A stretch of 64,000 bases of DNA from Bifidobacterium vespertilionis (GTDB lineage Bacteria > Actinomycetota > Actinomycetes > Actinomycetales > Bifidobacteriaceae): NCBI RefSeq assembly GCF_008698145.1, contig NZ_RZNZ01000015.1, positions 30,134 to 94,133 of the forward strand, written 5' to 3'. The translations under genes and the position numbers were made by a program. Under the pieces are notes generated by a model. It did no database searches, had not been told where the DNA came from, and saw only the letters and a list, made by a program, of their open reading frames with translations. Each line of letters opens with the position of its first letter. Position 1 is the stretch's first letter. Below are positions 24,721 to 34,408 of this stretch, piece by piece.

Positions 24721-25635
24721 CAGCTTTTCGACTTGGTCGAAGCCCAACTCCACCGGCGTATCGCGGCCGAAGATGGACACGAGGACGGTGAGCTTCTGGG
24801 TGGTGGGCTCGACGTCGGAGACGACGGCGGACATGGTGGTGAAGGGGCCGTCGGTGACGGTGACCTGATCGCCGACCGCGTAGGCGACCTCAACGGTGCG
24901 CTTCTTGGCAGCGGCGGGCTTGTCGCCGGCCTTCTTGAGCGCCTCGGAGGCGATCATGGGGGCCATCATGGAAACGACTTCCTTGCGGCTGAGCGGGGCC
25001 GGATCCTTGGTGGGTCCGACGAAACCGGTCACGCCTTCGGTCTCGCGCACGATGCGGCGGGCGTTCTCATCGGGCCACATGCGGATGAGCACGTAACCGG
25101 GGACGCGCACGCGGGTGATGACCTTCTTGCCCTTGTCCGTGTGCTTCTCGACCTCCTCCATGGGGACCTCGATCTGGAAGACCGTGTCCTCAAGGCCGAA
25201 GGAGGCGATGCGGGACTCGACGTTGGTCTTGACGCGCTTCTCGTAGCCGGAGTAGGTGTGCAGCACGTACCACTTGCCCTCGAGGGTGCGCAGGGACTTG
25301 GAGAACTCCTCCACGGCCTTCTGGCCGGCGTCCTGGGTTTCAGCCTCCTCGGAGAGATTCTCCTCGGCATCCTCGTCCTCATCCAGATCGGCGGACTTGG
25401 AGGCCTCATCGGAGGATTCGACGGTCGCGACGGGCTGCTCAGCCGCAGTCTCGGTCTCGGCCGGGGCAACCGGAGCGACCGGATCAACCGGCGCAGCATC
25501 GGCGGCTTCGGTCTGCTCGTCCTCGGGCTCGGCGGCGGTCAGATCCACCGCGACCTCATGGGTCTCGTCGGCCTCGGGGGCAACCGAATCCTCGCCGTCC
25601 TGCGGGATGTTGTCCAGATTCACTTCGTCAGTCAT
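24715..25635 (-). CDS. nusG: Transcription termination/antitermination factor NusG
   Basis: 306 residues. It binds the RNA polymerase clamp and couples to Rho or ribosomal S10. Residues 1-118 are a highly acidic Ala/Glu/Asp-rich extension, longer than in E. coli (181 aa in total) but usual in actinobacteria. The NGN domain starts at [17 protein letters not shown], and [11 protein letters not shown] and [13 protein letters not shown] follow. The KOW domain is [19 protein letters not shown] to the C-terminus. It is downstream of secE by 28 bp in the usual secE-nusG order. The expected rplK neighbour is displaced by the opposite-strand gene pair. Confidence 0.97.
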   Translation of the reverse strand: MTDEVNLDNIPQDGEDSVAPEADETHEVAVDLTAAEPEDEQTEAADAAPVDPVAPVAPAETETAAEQPVATVESSDEASKSADLDEDEDAEENLSEEAETQDAGQKAVEEFSKSLRTLEGKWYVLHTYSGYEKRVKTNVESRIASFGLEDTVFQIEVPMEEVEKHTDKGKKVITRVRVPGYVLIRMWPDENARRIVRETEGVTGFVGPTKDPAPLSRKEVVSMMAPMIASEALKKAGDKPAAAKKRTVEVAYAVGDQVTVTDGPFTTMSAVVSDVEPTTQKLTVLVSIFGRDTPVELGFDQVEKLQ

Positions 25636-25663
25636 GCACTCACCTTCACGTCAGTCCGGCGTA

Positions 25664-25891
25664 TCAGCCGAACACCCACATCACAAGCTTGCCGAGGCCA
25701 AAGTCCATGGCCGTCACAAAAGCCATAAGCAGCAGGACGAAGATGAAGCAGGCGACGGCCCAGCCCAGAAGCTCCTTGCCGGTGGGGGTGACGACCTTGC
25801 GCATCTCGTCGATGATCTGCTTGATGAACAGGCCAATGCGCATGAACACGTTCGGCTTGGACGCCTTCTCAGCTTTGGATGCCATTGCCAT
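25664..25891 (-). CDS. secE: Preprotein translocase subunit SecE
   Basis: 75 residues with one C-terminal transmembrane helix (about residues 43-65), the short actinobacterial form. It stabilises SecY in the SecYEG channel. The amphipathic segment FIKQIIDEMRKVVTPTGKEL is the family signature. Two ATGs six bases apart (25891 and 25885) are both possible starts. It is preceded by tRNA-Trp, 43 bp away, and followed by nusG, a conserved order. Confidence 0.96.
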   Translation of the reverse strand: MAMASKAEKASKPNVFMRIGLFIKQIIDEMRKVVTPTGKELLGWAVACFIFVLLLMAFVTAMDFGLGKLVMWVFG

Positions 25892-25934
25892 TTCCGTCCT
25901 TCGCTTGTTTGACTGTTCTTTGAAGAAAAATAAG

Positions 25935-26010
25935 TGGCAGGGAAGGCGGGACTCGAACCCACAACCTACGGTTTTGGAGACCGTTGCGCTACCAATTGCG
26001 CCACTTCCCT
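25935..26010 (-). tRNA. tRNA-Trp (anticodon CCA)
   Basis: 76 nt including encoded CCA. Acceptor AGGGAAG/CTTCCCT, D-arm GGCGCAATTGGTAGCGC, anticodon loop CTCCAAA with CCA, T-arm TGTGGGTTCGAGTCCCGCC. Discriminator G. It lies directly upstream of secE on the same strand and is probably co-transcribed. Confidence 0.95.
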
Positions 26011-26113
26011 AGGTGAACTCCACCGGCAACCGTCCGTCTGACCGGACGCTTGCGCCAGCGAAAACCGCCAAGAGGAGATATTAGCCGGTTATTGCGATTT
26101 CGTCCAACGCAAC

Positions 26114-26143
26114 AAAAATCCCGCGGCAGAAACCGCGGGATTT
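26114..26143 (-). terminator. Terminator after aspC
   Basis: Perfect arms AAATCCCGCGG and CCGCGGGATTT around a loop of about 5 bases. The minus-strand end runs into TTTTTG. It separates aspC from the tRNA-Trp-secE-nusG unit. Confidence 0.85.
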
Positions 26144-26199
26144 CAACGTTTCTTCGGCATGTCGCAATCAGGCGCGATCACGCGCCGATCACGCGCCCG

Positions 26200-27405
26200 T
26201 CAGGCTGCCCACTGCTGGAAGCGGCGCATGCCCTCGGCCAACTGGTCGTCGGCCAGCGCATAGGAGAAGCGCAGGTACCCGGGGGCGCCGAACGCCTCGC
26301 CGGGCACGGCGGCCACATGGGCCTCGTCGAGCAGCGCGGCGGCCAGTTCGGAGGAGGAGTTCACCACGGTCCCGTTGGGGCCCAGCGGACGGCCCAGCAG
26401 GCCCTTGACGTCCGGGAAGGCGTAGAACGCGCCGGTGGGCGTGGGGCAGTACACGCCCTCGATCTGGTTGAGGGCCGTCACGATCGCCCTGCGGCGGGCG
26501 TCGAACGCGGAGCGCATCATGTAGACCTCGTCCAGCGGACCGGCCACGGCGGCCAGGGCGGCGCGCTGCGGCACGTTGGACACGTTGGAGCTCAGGTGGC
26601 CCTGCAGCTTGGCGGCCGCCTTGGCCACCTCGACGGGCGCCACGAGCCAGCCGACGCGCCAGCCGGGCATGGCGTAGGTCTTGGCCACGCCGTTGAGCAC
26701 AATGAGCTGGCTACGGCATTCGGGCACCTCCACGCCCACGTAGGCGGTCTTCGCGCCGTCGTAGTTCAGGTGCTCGTAGATCTCGTCGGAGATGACCCAC
26801 ACGTGGTGCTCCACGGCCCATTCGCCGATCGCGCGGATGGTCCCGGCGCTCCACACGGCGCCGGTGGGATTGTTCGGCGAGGTGATGATGATCGCCTTGG
26901 TGCGCTCGGTGCGGGCCGCCTCGATCGCCTCGATGTCCGGCTCGAAGCCGCGGTCGGCGCCGGCGAACACCTCGACGGGCGTGCCGCCGGCCAGCTTCAC
27001 GGCCTCCGGGTAGCTGGTCCAGTACGGAGTGGGGATGATGACCTCATCGCCGTCGTTGAGCAGGATCTGGAAGGTCTCGTAGACGGCCTGCTTGCCGCCG
27101 TTGGTCACCACCACCTGATCGGCGGTCGCCTCGTAGCCGGAGTCGCGCGTCACCTTGGCGGCGATCGCCTCGCGCAGCTCGGGCAGGCCGGGCGTGGGGG
27201 TGTACTTGTAGTTGCGCGGGTCGCGGCACGCCGCCTCGGCCGCGTCCACCACATACGCGGGGGTGGGGAAATCGGGCTCCCCGGCGCCGAAGCCGATGAC
27301 GTCGAGTCCGGCGGCCTTCATGGCCTTGGCCTTGGAATCGACGGCGAGCGTGGCACTTGGGGCAACGTGGTTGATGCGGTCACTGAAAGTCTGCCATTGA
27401 GCCAT
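26200..27405 (-). CDS. aspC: Class I aspartate/aromatic-type aminotransferase
   Basis: 401 residues, a fold-type I, subgroup I-gamma aminotransferase. It interconverts aspartate and oxaloacetate with glutamate as amino partner, and may also act on prephenate as some relatives do. Signatures: [12 protein letters not shown] near residue 40, [34 protein letters not shown], the Schiff-base Lys242 in [14 protein letters not shown], and the carboxylate-binding Arg in YLRFSYAL. The ATG at 27405 is preferred over 27411 because the weak GAGG ribosome site is then 8 bases away. It is the last gene of the obgE-proB-aspC minus-strand run, closed by a terminator. Confidence 0.9.
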   Translation of the reverse strand: MAQWQTFSDRINHVAPSATLAVDSKAKAMKAAGLDVIGFGAGEPDFPTPAYVVDAAEAACRDPRNYKYTPTPGLPELREAIAAKVTRDSGYEATADQVVVTNGGKQAVYETFQILLNDGDEVIIPTPYWTSYPEAVKLAGGTPVEVFAGADRGFEPDIEAIEAARTERTKAIIITSPNNPTGAVWSAGTIRAIGEWAVEHHVWVISDEIYEHLNYDGAKTAYVGVEVPECRSQLIVLNGVAKTYAMPGWRVGWLVAPVEVAKAAAKLQGHLSSNVSNVPQRAALAAVAGPLDEVYMMRSAFDARRRAIVTALNQIEGVYCPTPTGAFYAFPDVKGLLGRPLGPNGTVVNSSSELAAALLDEAHVAAVPGEAFGAPGYLRFSYALADDQLAEGMRRFQQWAA

Positions 27406-27474
27406 AGTCATGCCTCAAAGGGTAATCCCAATGCGCGACCCGGGCAAGACCCGGACGCCCGGTTTTCGCGTCGC

Positions 27475-28617
27475 CTACACCAGCACCAGATTGTCCCTGT
27501 GCACCAGCGGATGCGCGTACTCGTCGCCCAGGAATCGCCTGAGCTGCACGGTGGTGCGCCCCAGCATCTGCGGGATCTCCTCGGAGTCGAAGCCTGCCAG
27601 TCCGCGCGCCAGATGATCGCCCGCCTCGTCGTCGATCCACACCGGATCCCCGGCGGAGAACGCCCCGCGCACCTCGAGCACGCCGGCGGCGAGCAGGCTG
27701 GCCCGTCCACCGCGCACGGCCTTGGCGGCGCCGGCGTCGGCCACGAGCGTGCCGCGCGGGTCCGCCGCGAACCCGATCCACAGCCGGCGCGACGATCCAC
27801 GCTGCTTGACCGGGGCGAACACCGTGCCCACCGGGTCGCCCATCAGGGCCGGACCGGCGTTGGACGCGCAGGTCAGCACGGTCGGGATGCCGGAAACCGC
27901 GGCCACGCGGGCCGCCTCGAGCTTGGTGACCATGCCGCCGGTGCCCACGCCGGAGGTGGGGCCGGTGACCGTCACATCGTCCATCGCGGCCACCACGTCG
28001 GGCACGAACCCGACGCGACGGGCGCCCGGCTGGGACGGCGGCGCGGTGTACAGGGCGTCCACGTCGGTCAGCAGCACCAGCGCGTCGGCTCGGACCAGAT
28101 TGGCCACCAGCGCGGACAGGCGGTCGTTGTCACCGAAGCGGATCTCGTTGCTGGCCAGCGAATCGTTCTCGTTGACGATCGGCACCACGCCCAGATCCAG
28201 CAGGCGGCCGAGCGTGCGCTGCACATTGCGGTACTGCTGCGGGCGGATCGTGTCCTCCGCGGTGATGAGGATCTGGCCCACGCGGATGCCGAACCGGCCG
28301 AACGCGGTCTCGTAGCGGGCCATGAGCAGGCCCTGGCCCACGGCGGCGGTTGCCTGCTGCGTGGCCACGTCGCCGGGTCTGGCGTCGAATCCAAGCGGGC
28401 CGAAGCCGGCCGCGATGGCGCCGGAGGACACCAGCACCACGCGCGCGCCCATCAGCGCGGTCTGCGCAAGCGCCGCGGCCAGGGCGTCCAGCTTCGCCGC
28501 GTCCAGATGCCCGGACGAGCGGGTCAGCGAACTGGATCCCACCTTGACCACGATGGTCCGGGCGCCGGCCACGGTCTGGCGCACATCGGCCTCGGTCACC
28601 TTGGATGCCACGGTCAT
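27475..28617 (-). CDS. proB: Glutamate 5-kinase
   Basis: 380 residues. It phosphorylates glutamate to gamma-glutamyl phosphate, the first and proline-inhibited step of proline synthesis. The amino-acid-kinase domain shows VVKVGSSSLT (residue 23 onward), VSSGAIAAG, PIVNENDSLASNEIRFGDND and GVGTGGMVTKLEAA. A C-terminal PUA domain (GTLVADAGAAKAVRGGRASL) gives the long form of the enzyme. The start is 4 bp downstream of the obgE stop, the conserved obgE-proB arrangement. No proA is present in the window. Confidence 0.96.
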   Translation of the reverse strand: MTVASKVTEADVRQTVAGARTIVVKVGSSSLTRSSGHLDAAKLDALAAALAQTALMGARVVLVSSGAIAAGFGPLGFDARPGDVATQQATAAVGQGLLMARYETAFGRFGIRVGQILITAEDTIRPQQYRNVQRTLGRLLDLGVVPIVNENDSLASNEIRFGDNDRLSALVANLVRADALVLLTDVDALYTAPPSQPGARRVGFVPDVVAAMDDVTVTGPTSGVGTGGMVTKLEAARVAAVSGIPTVLTCASNAGPALMGDPVGTVFAPVKQRGSSRRLWIGFAADPRGTLVADAGAAKAVRGGRASLLAAGVLEVRGAFSAGDPVWIDDEAGDHLARGLAGFDSEEIPQMLGRTTVQLRRFLGDEYAHPLVHRDNLVLV

Positions 28618-28621
28618 GGCC

Positions 28622-30289
28622 TCACTCGTCCTTGCCGTCGTCGTCCGGTTCCTCGCCGCGGCCGAACAGGCTGGTCGTGTCGTGGCGGTCGTCGTCGATG
28701 GACGGGTCGGCCCAGTGGCCGGCGGCGCGTTCGGCGGCCATGGCGGCTCGGACGGCGGTCTTCGCGTCCATCATCGCCTTGTACTGCTCGCGGCGCTCCG
28801 CGTTGGTGCGGCGGCGGGCGTAGCCGTTGTCCGTCTCCAGACGCAGGTCCTTGCCGCGCGCGCCCAGTTGGGAGCCGTCGAGCATCTCGGCGCCGGCCGC
28901 GATCGCCGGATCCCAGTCGAACGCCACCGCGCGGTCGCCGCGGCCGATCTGCACCTCATCGCCCGGACGCGCGCCCTTGCGGCGCAACTCGTCCTCCACG
29001 CCCAGCTTGGCCAGACGGTCGGCGAGGTAGCCCACGGCCTCGTCGTTGTCGAAGTTGGTCTGCATGACCCAGCGCTCGGGCTTGGTGCCGGTGACCACGA
29101 ACAGCGGGCTGCCGTCCTCCAGCTCCTTGCGCTCGATCGAGAATTCGAGCATGCCCTTCCTGCCGACGGGTGCGCGGCGGGCCGACTGGCGGTCCTCCAG
29201 CGGCTTGATGACCACGCGCTGCTCCTCGGCGGCGTCCTCGCGCTCCTGCACCTTCGCCCGCATTTCGGTCACCAGATTGGCGAGCGCGAAGCCCAGCTCC
29301 TTCAGGCCCTCGTGCGACGCGGTGGAGACGATGAACGTCTTCAGGCCCAGCTTCTCGAAGTCGGGCTTGACGAATTCGGCCAGTTCCTTGGCCTCCGGCA
29401 CGTCCACCTTGTTGAGGATGATCACGCGCGGGCGCTCGGCGATCGGGATGGCGCCCAGCGGCAGATCAAGGCTGCCGGCGTACTGGGCGAGCTCGTGCTC
29501 CAGGGCCTCGTAGTCGCCCATCGGATCGCGGTCCGGCTCCAGCGTGGCGCAGTCGATCACATGCGCGATGATCTCCGTGCGCTCGATATGGCGCAGGAAC
29601 TCCAGCCCCAGGCCCTTGCCCTGGCTGGCACCCGGGATCAGGCCCGGCACGTCGGCGATGGTATAGCGCATGGATCCGGCCTGAACCACGCCCAGATTCG
29701 GCACGAGCGTGGTGAACGGGTAGTCGGCGATCTTCGGCTTGGCGGCGCTCATCGCGGCGATGAGGCTCGACTTGCCGGCCGACGGGAAGCCCACGAGCGC
29801 CACGTCGGCGATCGACTTGAGCTCCAGCACCACGTCGCGCTCCTCGCCGGGCTCGCCCAGCAGCGCGAATCCGGGGGCGCGGCGGGTCTTGTTGGCCAGC
29901 GCCACGTTGCCCAGTCCGCCCGCGCCGCCGGCCGCCGCCACGAAGCGGTCGCCGGGGTGGCGAAGATCGGCCAGCGGGGTGCGGCCCTTCTTGTCGAACA
30001 CCACGGTGCCGCAGGGCACGTTCAGGATCAGATCGGCGCCCTTGGAGCCGTCCTTGTTGTCGCCCAGACCCATCGTGCCGCCGTCCGCCACGCGGTGGGG
30101 CATGAACCGGAAGTCCAGCAGGCTGGTCGTGTTGCGGTCCGCCACGAAGATCACGGAGCCGCCGTCGCCGCCATTGCCGCCGTTCGGGCCGGCCAGCGGC
30201 TTGTACTTCTCGCGCCTCACACCGGCGGATCCGTTGCCGCCGTCGCCGCCCTTGACATGGACGGTCACTCTATCCACAAAATCACTCAT
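28622..30289 (-). CDS. obgE: Obg-family GTPase ObgE/CgtA
   Basis: 555 residues. A ribosome-associated GTPase involved in 50S maturation and stress control. The glycine-rich Obg fold comes first ([18 protein letters not shown], about residues 12-29). The G domain follows with G1 [10 protein letters not shown] about 165, G3 DVPGLIPGA and G4 NKVD. The C-terminal OCT domain and an Asp/Glu-rich tail make it longer than the E. coli protein (390), as in other actinobacteria. In many bacteria obgE directly follows rplU-rpmA. Here 5.4 kb of accessory genes separate them. Confidence 0.96.
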   Translation of the reverse strand: MSDFVDRVTVHVKGGDGGNGSAGVRREKYKPLAGPNGGNGGDGGSVIFVADRNTTSLLDFRFMPHRVADGGTMGLGDNKDGSKGADLILNVPCGTVVFDKKGRTPLADLRHPGDRFVAAAGGAGGLGNVALANKTRRAPGFALLGEPGEERDVVLELKSIADVALVGFPSAGKSSLIAAMSAAKPKIADYPFTTLVPNLGVVQAGSMRYTIADVPGLIPGASQGKGLGLEFLRHIERTEIIAHVIDCATLEPDRDPMGDYEALEHELAQYAGSLDLPLGAIPIAERPRVIILNKVDVPEAKELAEFVKPDFEKLGLKTFIVSTASHEGLKELGFALANLVTEMRAKVQEREDAAEEQRVVIKPLEDRQSARRAPVGRKGMLEFSIERKELEDGSPLFVVTGTKPERWVMQTNFDNDEAVGYLADRLAKLGVEDELRRKGARPGDEVQIGRGDRAVAFDWDPAIAAGAEMLDGSQLGARGKDLRLETDNGYARRRTNAERREQYKAMMDAKTAVRAAMAAERAAGHWADPSIDDDRHDTTSLFGRGEEPDDDGKDE

Positions 30290-30365
30290 AACGCTCTACT
30301 GTACCGATTGGGATGTCCCGCCCGCCCGGGAGCATCCCGCACGGGCTGCGTCCGGCCTCCGCCCG

Positions 30366-31136
30366 CTATGCCTTCAGCCTGACGCCGATCCCCCACACCG
30401 TGGCCACATACCCGTCGGTGCCGGTGGGCTTGAGCTTGGCGCGCACCTTCGAGATGTGCGCGGTGACCGTGTTGTCGTCCCCGGCCCACGCCTCGCCCCA
30501 GCACAGCTCGTACAGCTGCTGCTTGGTGAACACCGTGTTGGGATGCTCGGCAAGCAGCGCGACGATCGCGAACTCCAGATTCGTCAGCGCGACCGGCTCG
30601 CCGTCCACCGCGAAGGTGTGCGCGTCCTCGTCGATCGTCCAGCGCCCGGCGGTCAGCACATGGCGGCCGTTCCCGTCGCCCCCGGCGTCATGACCCGCCG
30701 CGCCGGTCGTGTCGCCGTCCGCCACTCCCCGTCTGCCGTACCCGCGCGCGCGGAGCTGCGCCTCGATGCGCGCGGTCAGCTCGTTCAGATCGAACGGCTT
30801 GACCAGATAGTCGTCGGCGCCCATGGCCAGCAGGGCCACGCGATCGTCCACCTCGGCGCGCGCAGAGATCACGATGATCGGCACGCCCTCGCCGGCGGCC
30901 CTGAGCTGCGCGACCAGCGCCTCCCCCGGCACGCCCGGCAGCATGAGATCGGTCACGATCGCATCGAACCGCGCCTCGCCCGTGCCCATGTCCTTGAGGA
31001 TCGCGCGCGCCTCGGTGCCGGATCGGGCGGCCGTCGCATCGTAGCCGCGCCGGGCCAGATGTGCGCACACCACCTCGTTGATGTCCGCATCGTCCTCGAT
31101 GACCAGCACGCGTGGCCCGCCAGCCGTTCCGCTCAT
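30366..31136 (-). CDS. OmpR-family response regulator
   Basis: 256 residues. A receiver domain (acidic pair EDDAD near residue 14, phospho-acceptor Asp in AIVTDLMLPG about 61, switch SAR, KPF lysine about 112) is joined by a Gly/Asp/Arg-rich linker to a winged-helix trans_reg_C domain (TNLEFAIVALLAEHPNTVFT and TVTAHISKVRAKLK). Its ATG overlaps the kinase stop by ATGA, so the pair is one transcript. The frame is open upstream, but that part lies within the kinase gene in another frame. It probably controls the neighbouring ABC transporter genes. Confidence 0.93.
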   Translation of the reverse strand: MSGTAGGPRVLVIEDDADINEVVCAHLARRGYDATAARSGTEARAILKDMGTGEARFDAIVTDLMLPGVPGEALVAQLRAAGEGVPIIVISARAEVDDRVALLAMGADDYLVKPFDLNELTARIEAQLRARGYGRRGVADGDTTGAAGHDAGGDGNGRHVLTAGRWTIDEDAHTFAVDGEPVALTNLEFAIVALLAEHPNTVFTKQQLYELCWGEAWAGDDNTVTAHISKVRAKLKPTGTDGYVATVWGIGVRLKA

Positions 31137-32104
31137 GCCCCAGCCTCCTGCATGGTCAGCCCGATGGTCAGCATCGTACCGCCTTCCTCCCCGCCGGCGC
31201 CCGCAAGTCCGGCATGCGTCAGCTCGGCGTCCACGGTCATGCCCATGCGTTCGGCGAGCGACTGCACCACGGCCAGCCCCAGCCCAGTGCCCACGCCGCC
31301 ACGCGCCTCGTCGGCCCGGTAGAACCTCGCGAACAGGCGGTCGGGGTCGATCGAGACGCCGGCCGGCACGGGATTGGCGAACGTGAGCCTGACCGTCCCG
31401 GGCCGATCCGGATCCGCCCGCTCGACGATGACCGGCGCACCGTCGCCATGCCGCAGCGCGTTGACCGTGAGGTTCTCCAGCATGCGGGCCAAGGAGGCGC
31501 GATCGGCCTCGACGGCCACGGATTCGTCCGCGAAGTCGATGATCGGCTCCCATCCGCGCTCCTCGAACTCGGGGTAGTGCCCCACCAGCGTCTGCGCGAG
31601 CAGCGGGTGCAGCGGCACGGTTTCGATCTTCGGCCCGCGGTCGGGATCCTTGGCCCGCGCGTAGTCGAACAGCTGGTCGAGCAGCCCGCGCATCTCGTCC
31701 AGGCGGGCGGCGGCGATGGTCAGATGACGGGCCACATCGCCGTTGGATTGCGCCGAATCCGCGGCCAGATCGTCCAGCGCGAGCTGCACATGCCCGCGCA
31801 CGCCCATCAGCGGGGTGCGCACATCGTGGCTCAGGGCGGACAGATCGCGCTGGAATTCGTCCTGCCGGGTGCGATCGGCGATCCGCTCGTCCTGAATGCG
31901 GTCGAGCTGTTCGTTGATCGCCATCACCAGCCGACGGGCGGATTCGCCCGGCACGCCCACGGTGAGCCGCGCATTGCCCTCATCCGGCCGGGCATGCAGG
32001 AAGGCAGCCATGCGGTTGGACTCCCGTCCGTACCAGACCGCCGTCGCGCCTGCGCCAATCGCCGCGCCCACGAGCAATCCGATCACCATCCACATGACTG
32101 CCAT
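31133..32104 (-). CDS. Sensor histidine kinase
   Basis: 323 residues. One N-terminal membrane helix (residues 5-25) with essentially no extracellular loop, so it probably senses within the membrane or through a partner protein such as the adjacent transporter. The HisKA H-box ALSHDVRTPLMGVRGH (about residue 115) contains the phosphorylated His. The ATPase part has the N-box LENLTVNALRHG and G-box GVGTGLGLAVVQSL. The start at 32104 (MAVMWMVIGLL) is chosen because sequence farther upstream is Arg/Cys-rich and not protein-like. It is 43 bp downstream of the ABC permease and overlaps the response regulator gene. Confidence 0.9.
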   Translation of the reverse strand: MAVMWMVIGLLVGAAIGAGATAVWYGRESNRMAAFLHARPDEGNARLTVGVPGESARRLVMAINEQLDRIQDERIADRTRQDEFQRDLSALSHDVRTPLMGVRGHVQLALDDLAADSAQSNGDVARHLTIAAARLDEMRGLLDQLFDYARAKDPDRGPKIETVPLHPLLAQTLVGHYPEFEERGWEPIIDFADESVAVEADRASLARMLENLTVNALRHGDGAPVIVERADPDRPGTVRLTFANPVPAGVSIDPDRLFARFYRADEARGGVGTGLGLAVVQSLAERMGMTVDAELTHAGLAGAGGEEGGTMLTIGLTMQEAGA

Positions 32105-32147
32105 CCTAGCGAATTCCTGTCCGGCATGAGGCTCAGCACACTGCGGC

Positions 32148-33014
32148 TCAGCACACGTCGCGCCGGCGGTTGGCCAGCAGCGTGACCGCCACCGACAGAG
32201 CGATCCATGCCGTGAACAGCACCAGCGAGAACACCCACAGCGGCCAACCCCAGGTGGGGGCAGTGCCGGACAGATCCGGCAGCACGGTCGTGCTCTGAGC
32301 ACCGAGCGTGATGAACAGGTTGTCCGGCTGCCTGCCCAGCTGCTCCAGAGGCGAGGTGATCGTCATCTGGGCCAGCGTGCCGATCCACTTCATCTTCGTG
32401 GCGGAGATGAGCACCGCGGCGGCCAGAGACACGACGCTGTTCACGATGCCGATGGCGACCAGCACGCCGGCCGTCATGGAGAACGCCTTGCTGCGGATCA
32501 GCCACGTCATCGCGGCCACCAGCGCGCCCATCGCGAACATGCCCAGCAGCATGAGCGCCACGTACAGGATCGTCCGGCCCCACGGTTCGGGCTGCGCGTA
32601 CCGGTAGCCCAGCACCGCGAGCATCACCTCCATGACCGCGACGTTCAGGAACAGGATCCAGGCCGTGATGCCGGCGATCAGCACGAGCTTCTCGATGTAG
32701 TAGCCCGCGCGCCGGGACCGCCCGGCGAACAAATTCTTCACGAGCCCGCGCTCCGTATCTTCCGAGGCGATGCGCACCGTGAGAATCGAGGTGAAGAGGA
32801 GCAGCAGGCCGCCGGCCAGAAGAGAGCTGGACAGCATCTGCGCGTGCGTCTGCCATACGCGTCCGGCGCCAGGCGTCGGCTCGCCGCTGCCGGCCAATAT
32901 GCCGATCAGCGTGAATCCCTCACTGACCAGGACGGACAGCACGCTGACCACCCAGAAGTAGGTGCTGCGGACCAGACGGTAGAAATCGGACTTCAGCAGT
33001 GGCAGGATCATCAT
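32148..33014 (-). CDS. ABC-2 type transporter permease
   Basis: 288 residues, six predicted hydrophobic helices: about 20-40, 60-78, 105-125, 150-172, 180-205 and 255-280. No enzymatic motifs. Paired with the ATPase encoded immediately upstream (ATG/TGA overlap) and with a two-component system downstream. This layout is typical of antimicrobial-peptide or bacteriocin efflux and self-protection systems (BcrAB/LanFE-like). The exported compound cannot be read from the sequence. The start codon is the first of two ATGs in ATGATG at 33014. Confidence 0.88.
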   Translation of the reverse strand: MMILPLLKSDFYRLVRSTYFWVVSVLSVLVSEGFTLIGILAGSGEPTPGAGRVWQTHAQMLSSSLLAGGLLLLFTSILTVRIASEDTERGLVKNLFAGRSRRAGYYIEKLVLIAGITAWILFLNVAVMEVMLAVLGYRYAQPEPWGRTILYVALMLLGMFAMGALVAAMTWLIRSKAFSMTAGVLVAIGIVNSVVSLAAAVLISATKMKWIGTLAQMTITSPLEQLGRQPDNLFITLGAQSTTVLPDLSGTAPTWGWPLWVFSLVLFTAWIALSVAVTLLANRRRDVC

Positions 33015-33991
33015 CGTGCACCTCCGTGCGGTTGGGCCGGCTGCTCCGGCTGTGTTTCGTCGCTGCCCATAAGGTGGACGAAGTAGTCTTCCATATCGTT
33101 CGATTGCACGGCCAGCTCCAGCACGGTCTGGCCGTCGTCGTGCAGCATCCGGGCGATCGCCTCCGGCTTCGCATCGCCGGAGATGATGATCGACCCGTCG
33201 GATTCGGCGGCGTAGCGCACGCCGGGCAGATTGCGGTCCTGCAGCAGGACCAGCGCCACGGAGGTGTCCGCCGTGCGCACCCTGATGCTGTTGCCGCACT
33301 CCTCGGCCACCTCCCTGGCGGTCATCTCGCGCACCATGCGGCCGGACGCGATCACCCCATAGTGCGTGCACATGCGCTCGAGCTGGTCGAGCACGTGCGA
33401 GCTGATCACGATCGTCACGCCGCGGGTCTCGTTGAGCTTCACCAGCATGGTGCGGATGGCCCGGGCACCCTCGGGATCGAGGCCGTTGAGCGGCTCGTCG
33501 AGCAGCAGCAGATCGGGCGAGTTCACCAGCGCCATGGCCAGTCCCAGGCGCTGCTTCATGCCGAGCGAGAAGCCCTTGGCCGCCTTGCGCCCGGTGTGGG
33601 CCAGCCCCACCACGTCCAGCAGATCGGCCGCGGTCTTCCTTGGGCTGGGATCGCCCACCGCCAGGCACAGCGCCACCAGATTGTCCATGGCGCTCATGGT
33701 CGGCAGGATGCCGGGGTTCTCGATCAGCACGCCCAGCCGACGCGCGTGGCCGGCGGCTCCGTGACCGGAGCCATGCCCGCCGAGGACGAACGGTTCGCCG
33801 AAGAGCCGCACCTCCCCCTCGCTGGGCGCCACCAGACCGGCCGCCATCTTCATCACCGTCGATTTGCCCGCGCCGTTGCGCCCCACGAATCCGTAGATCG
33901 CGCCCTGCGGCACATGCATGTCGAGATGATCCACCGCGTACTTGCCGGCGTATCGTTTGCCGAGCGCCCGCGTCTCCAACACGTTCATCAT
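33011..33991 (-). CDS. ABC transporter ATP-binding protein
   Basis: 326 residues. Walker A GRNGAGKSTVMKM near residue 42, signature FSLGMKQRLGLAMAL, Walker B LLLLDEPLNGLD, and the switch His in ISSHVLDQLERM. The last 90 residues form a C-terminal extension typical of drug/antibiotic exporters of the CcmA/BcrA class. A Gly/His-rich insertion (GGHGSGHGAAGHAR) sits after the Q-loop region. AGGAG lies before ATGATG at 33991; upstream frame extension is rejected. It is first of a four-gene minus-strand unit: ATPase, permease, kinase, regulator. Confidence 0.92.
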   Translation of the reverse strand: MMNVLETRALGKRYAGKYAVDHLDMHVPQGAIYGFVGRNGAGKSTVMKMAAGLVAPSEGEVRLFGEPFVLGGHGSGHGAAGHARRLGVLIENPGILPTMSAMDNLVALCLAVGDPSPRKTAADLLDVVGLAHTGRKAAKGFSLGMKQRLGLAMALVNSPDLLLLDEPLNGLDPEGARAIRTMLVKLNETRGVTIVISSHVLDQLERMCTHYGVIASGRMVREMTAREVAEECGNSIRVRTADTSVALVLLQDRNLPGVRYAAESDGSIIISGDAKPEAIARMLHDDGQTVLELAVQSNDMEDYFVHLMGSDETQPEQPAQPHGGAR

Positions 33992-34154
33992 CCCGCTCCT
34001 TTCGCTTTTCCTTGCGTTCCGTCCCGTCTTCCCGGGCATACCCCCACCCTACGGCCCACAACTTACCCACCCATTCCCCATTTCTTACCAATTCCTTATC
34101 TCCCCGGGTTACGTGTCCCAGACTGCTCTCAAACTGCTCCGCTCCCCGTCTGCC

Positions 34155-34289
34155 GCCCCAACTTACGGGCTGCACGGGCCGATTTCCGCGATTCACAGCA
34201 CTATCGGGCCGAAAAACCGCCGAAAAACGACCCGATAGTGCTGCGAATCAGCGATTTCGGCCCGCACAGCCCGTATTTCAGTTGGGAAG
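34155..34289. repeat. 135-bp palindromic element, left copy
   Basis: The whole unit is self-complementary. The outer ends CCCAACTTACGGGCTG and CAGCCCGTATTTCAGTTGGG pair, then GGGCCGATTTC with GATTTCGGCCC, then CAGCACTATCGGG with CCCGATAGTGCTG. The apex is CCGAAAAACCGCCGAAAAACG. A copy with under ten differences lies at 35470-35604, so the two bracket the AbiEi-like gene as direct repeats. The rest of 33992-34408 shows only a pyrimidine-rich leader of the ABC genes. Confidence 0.85.
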
Positions 34290-34408
34290 ACTGCCAAGAA
34301 GCCCACCGGCAGCCCGCCAGCAGCCCACACCATCTGTTTCATCCCCATTCGCCAACTCGGCACCAACCGGACATCGTGACGTTCCCTCCGACGCCTACGC
34401 TCGAAACC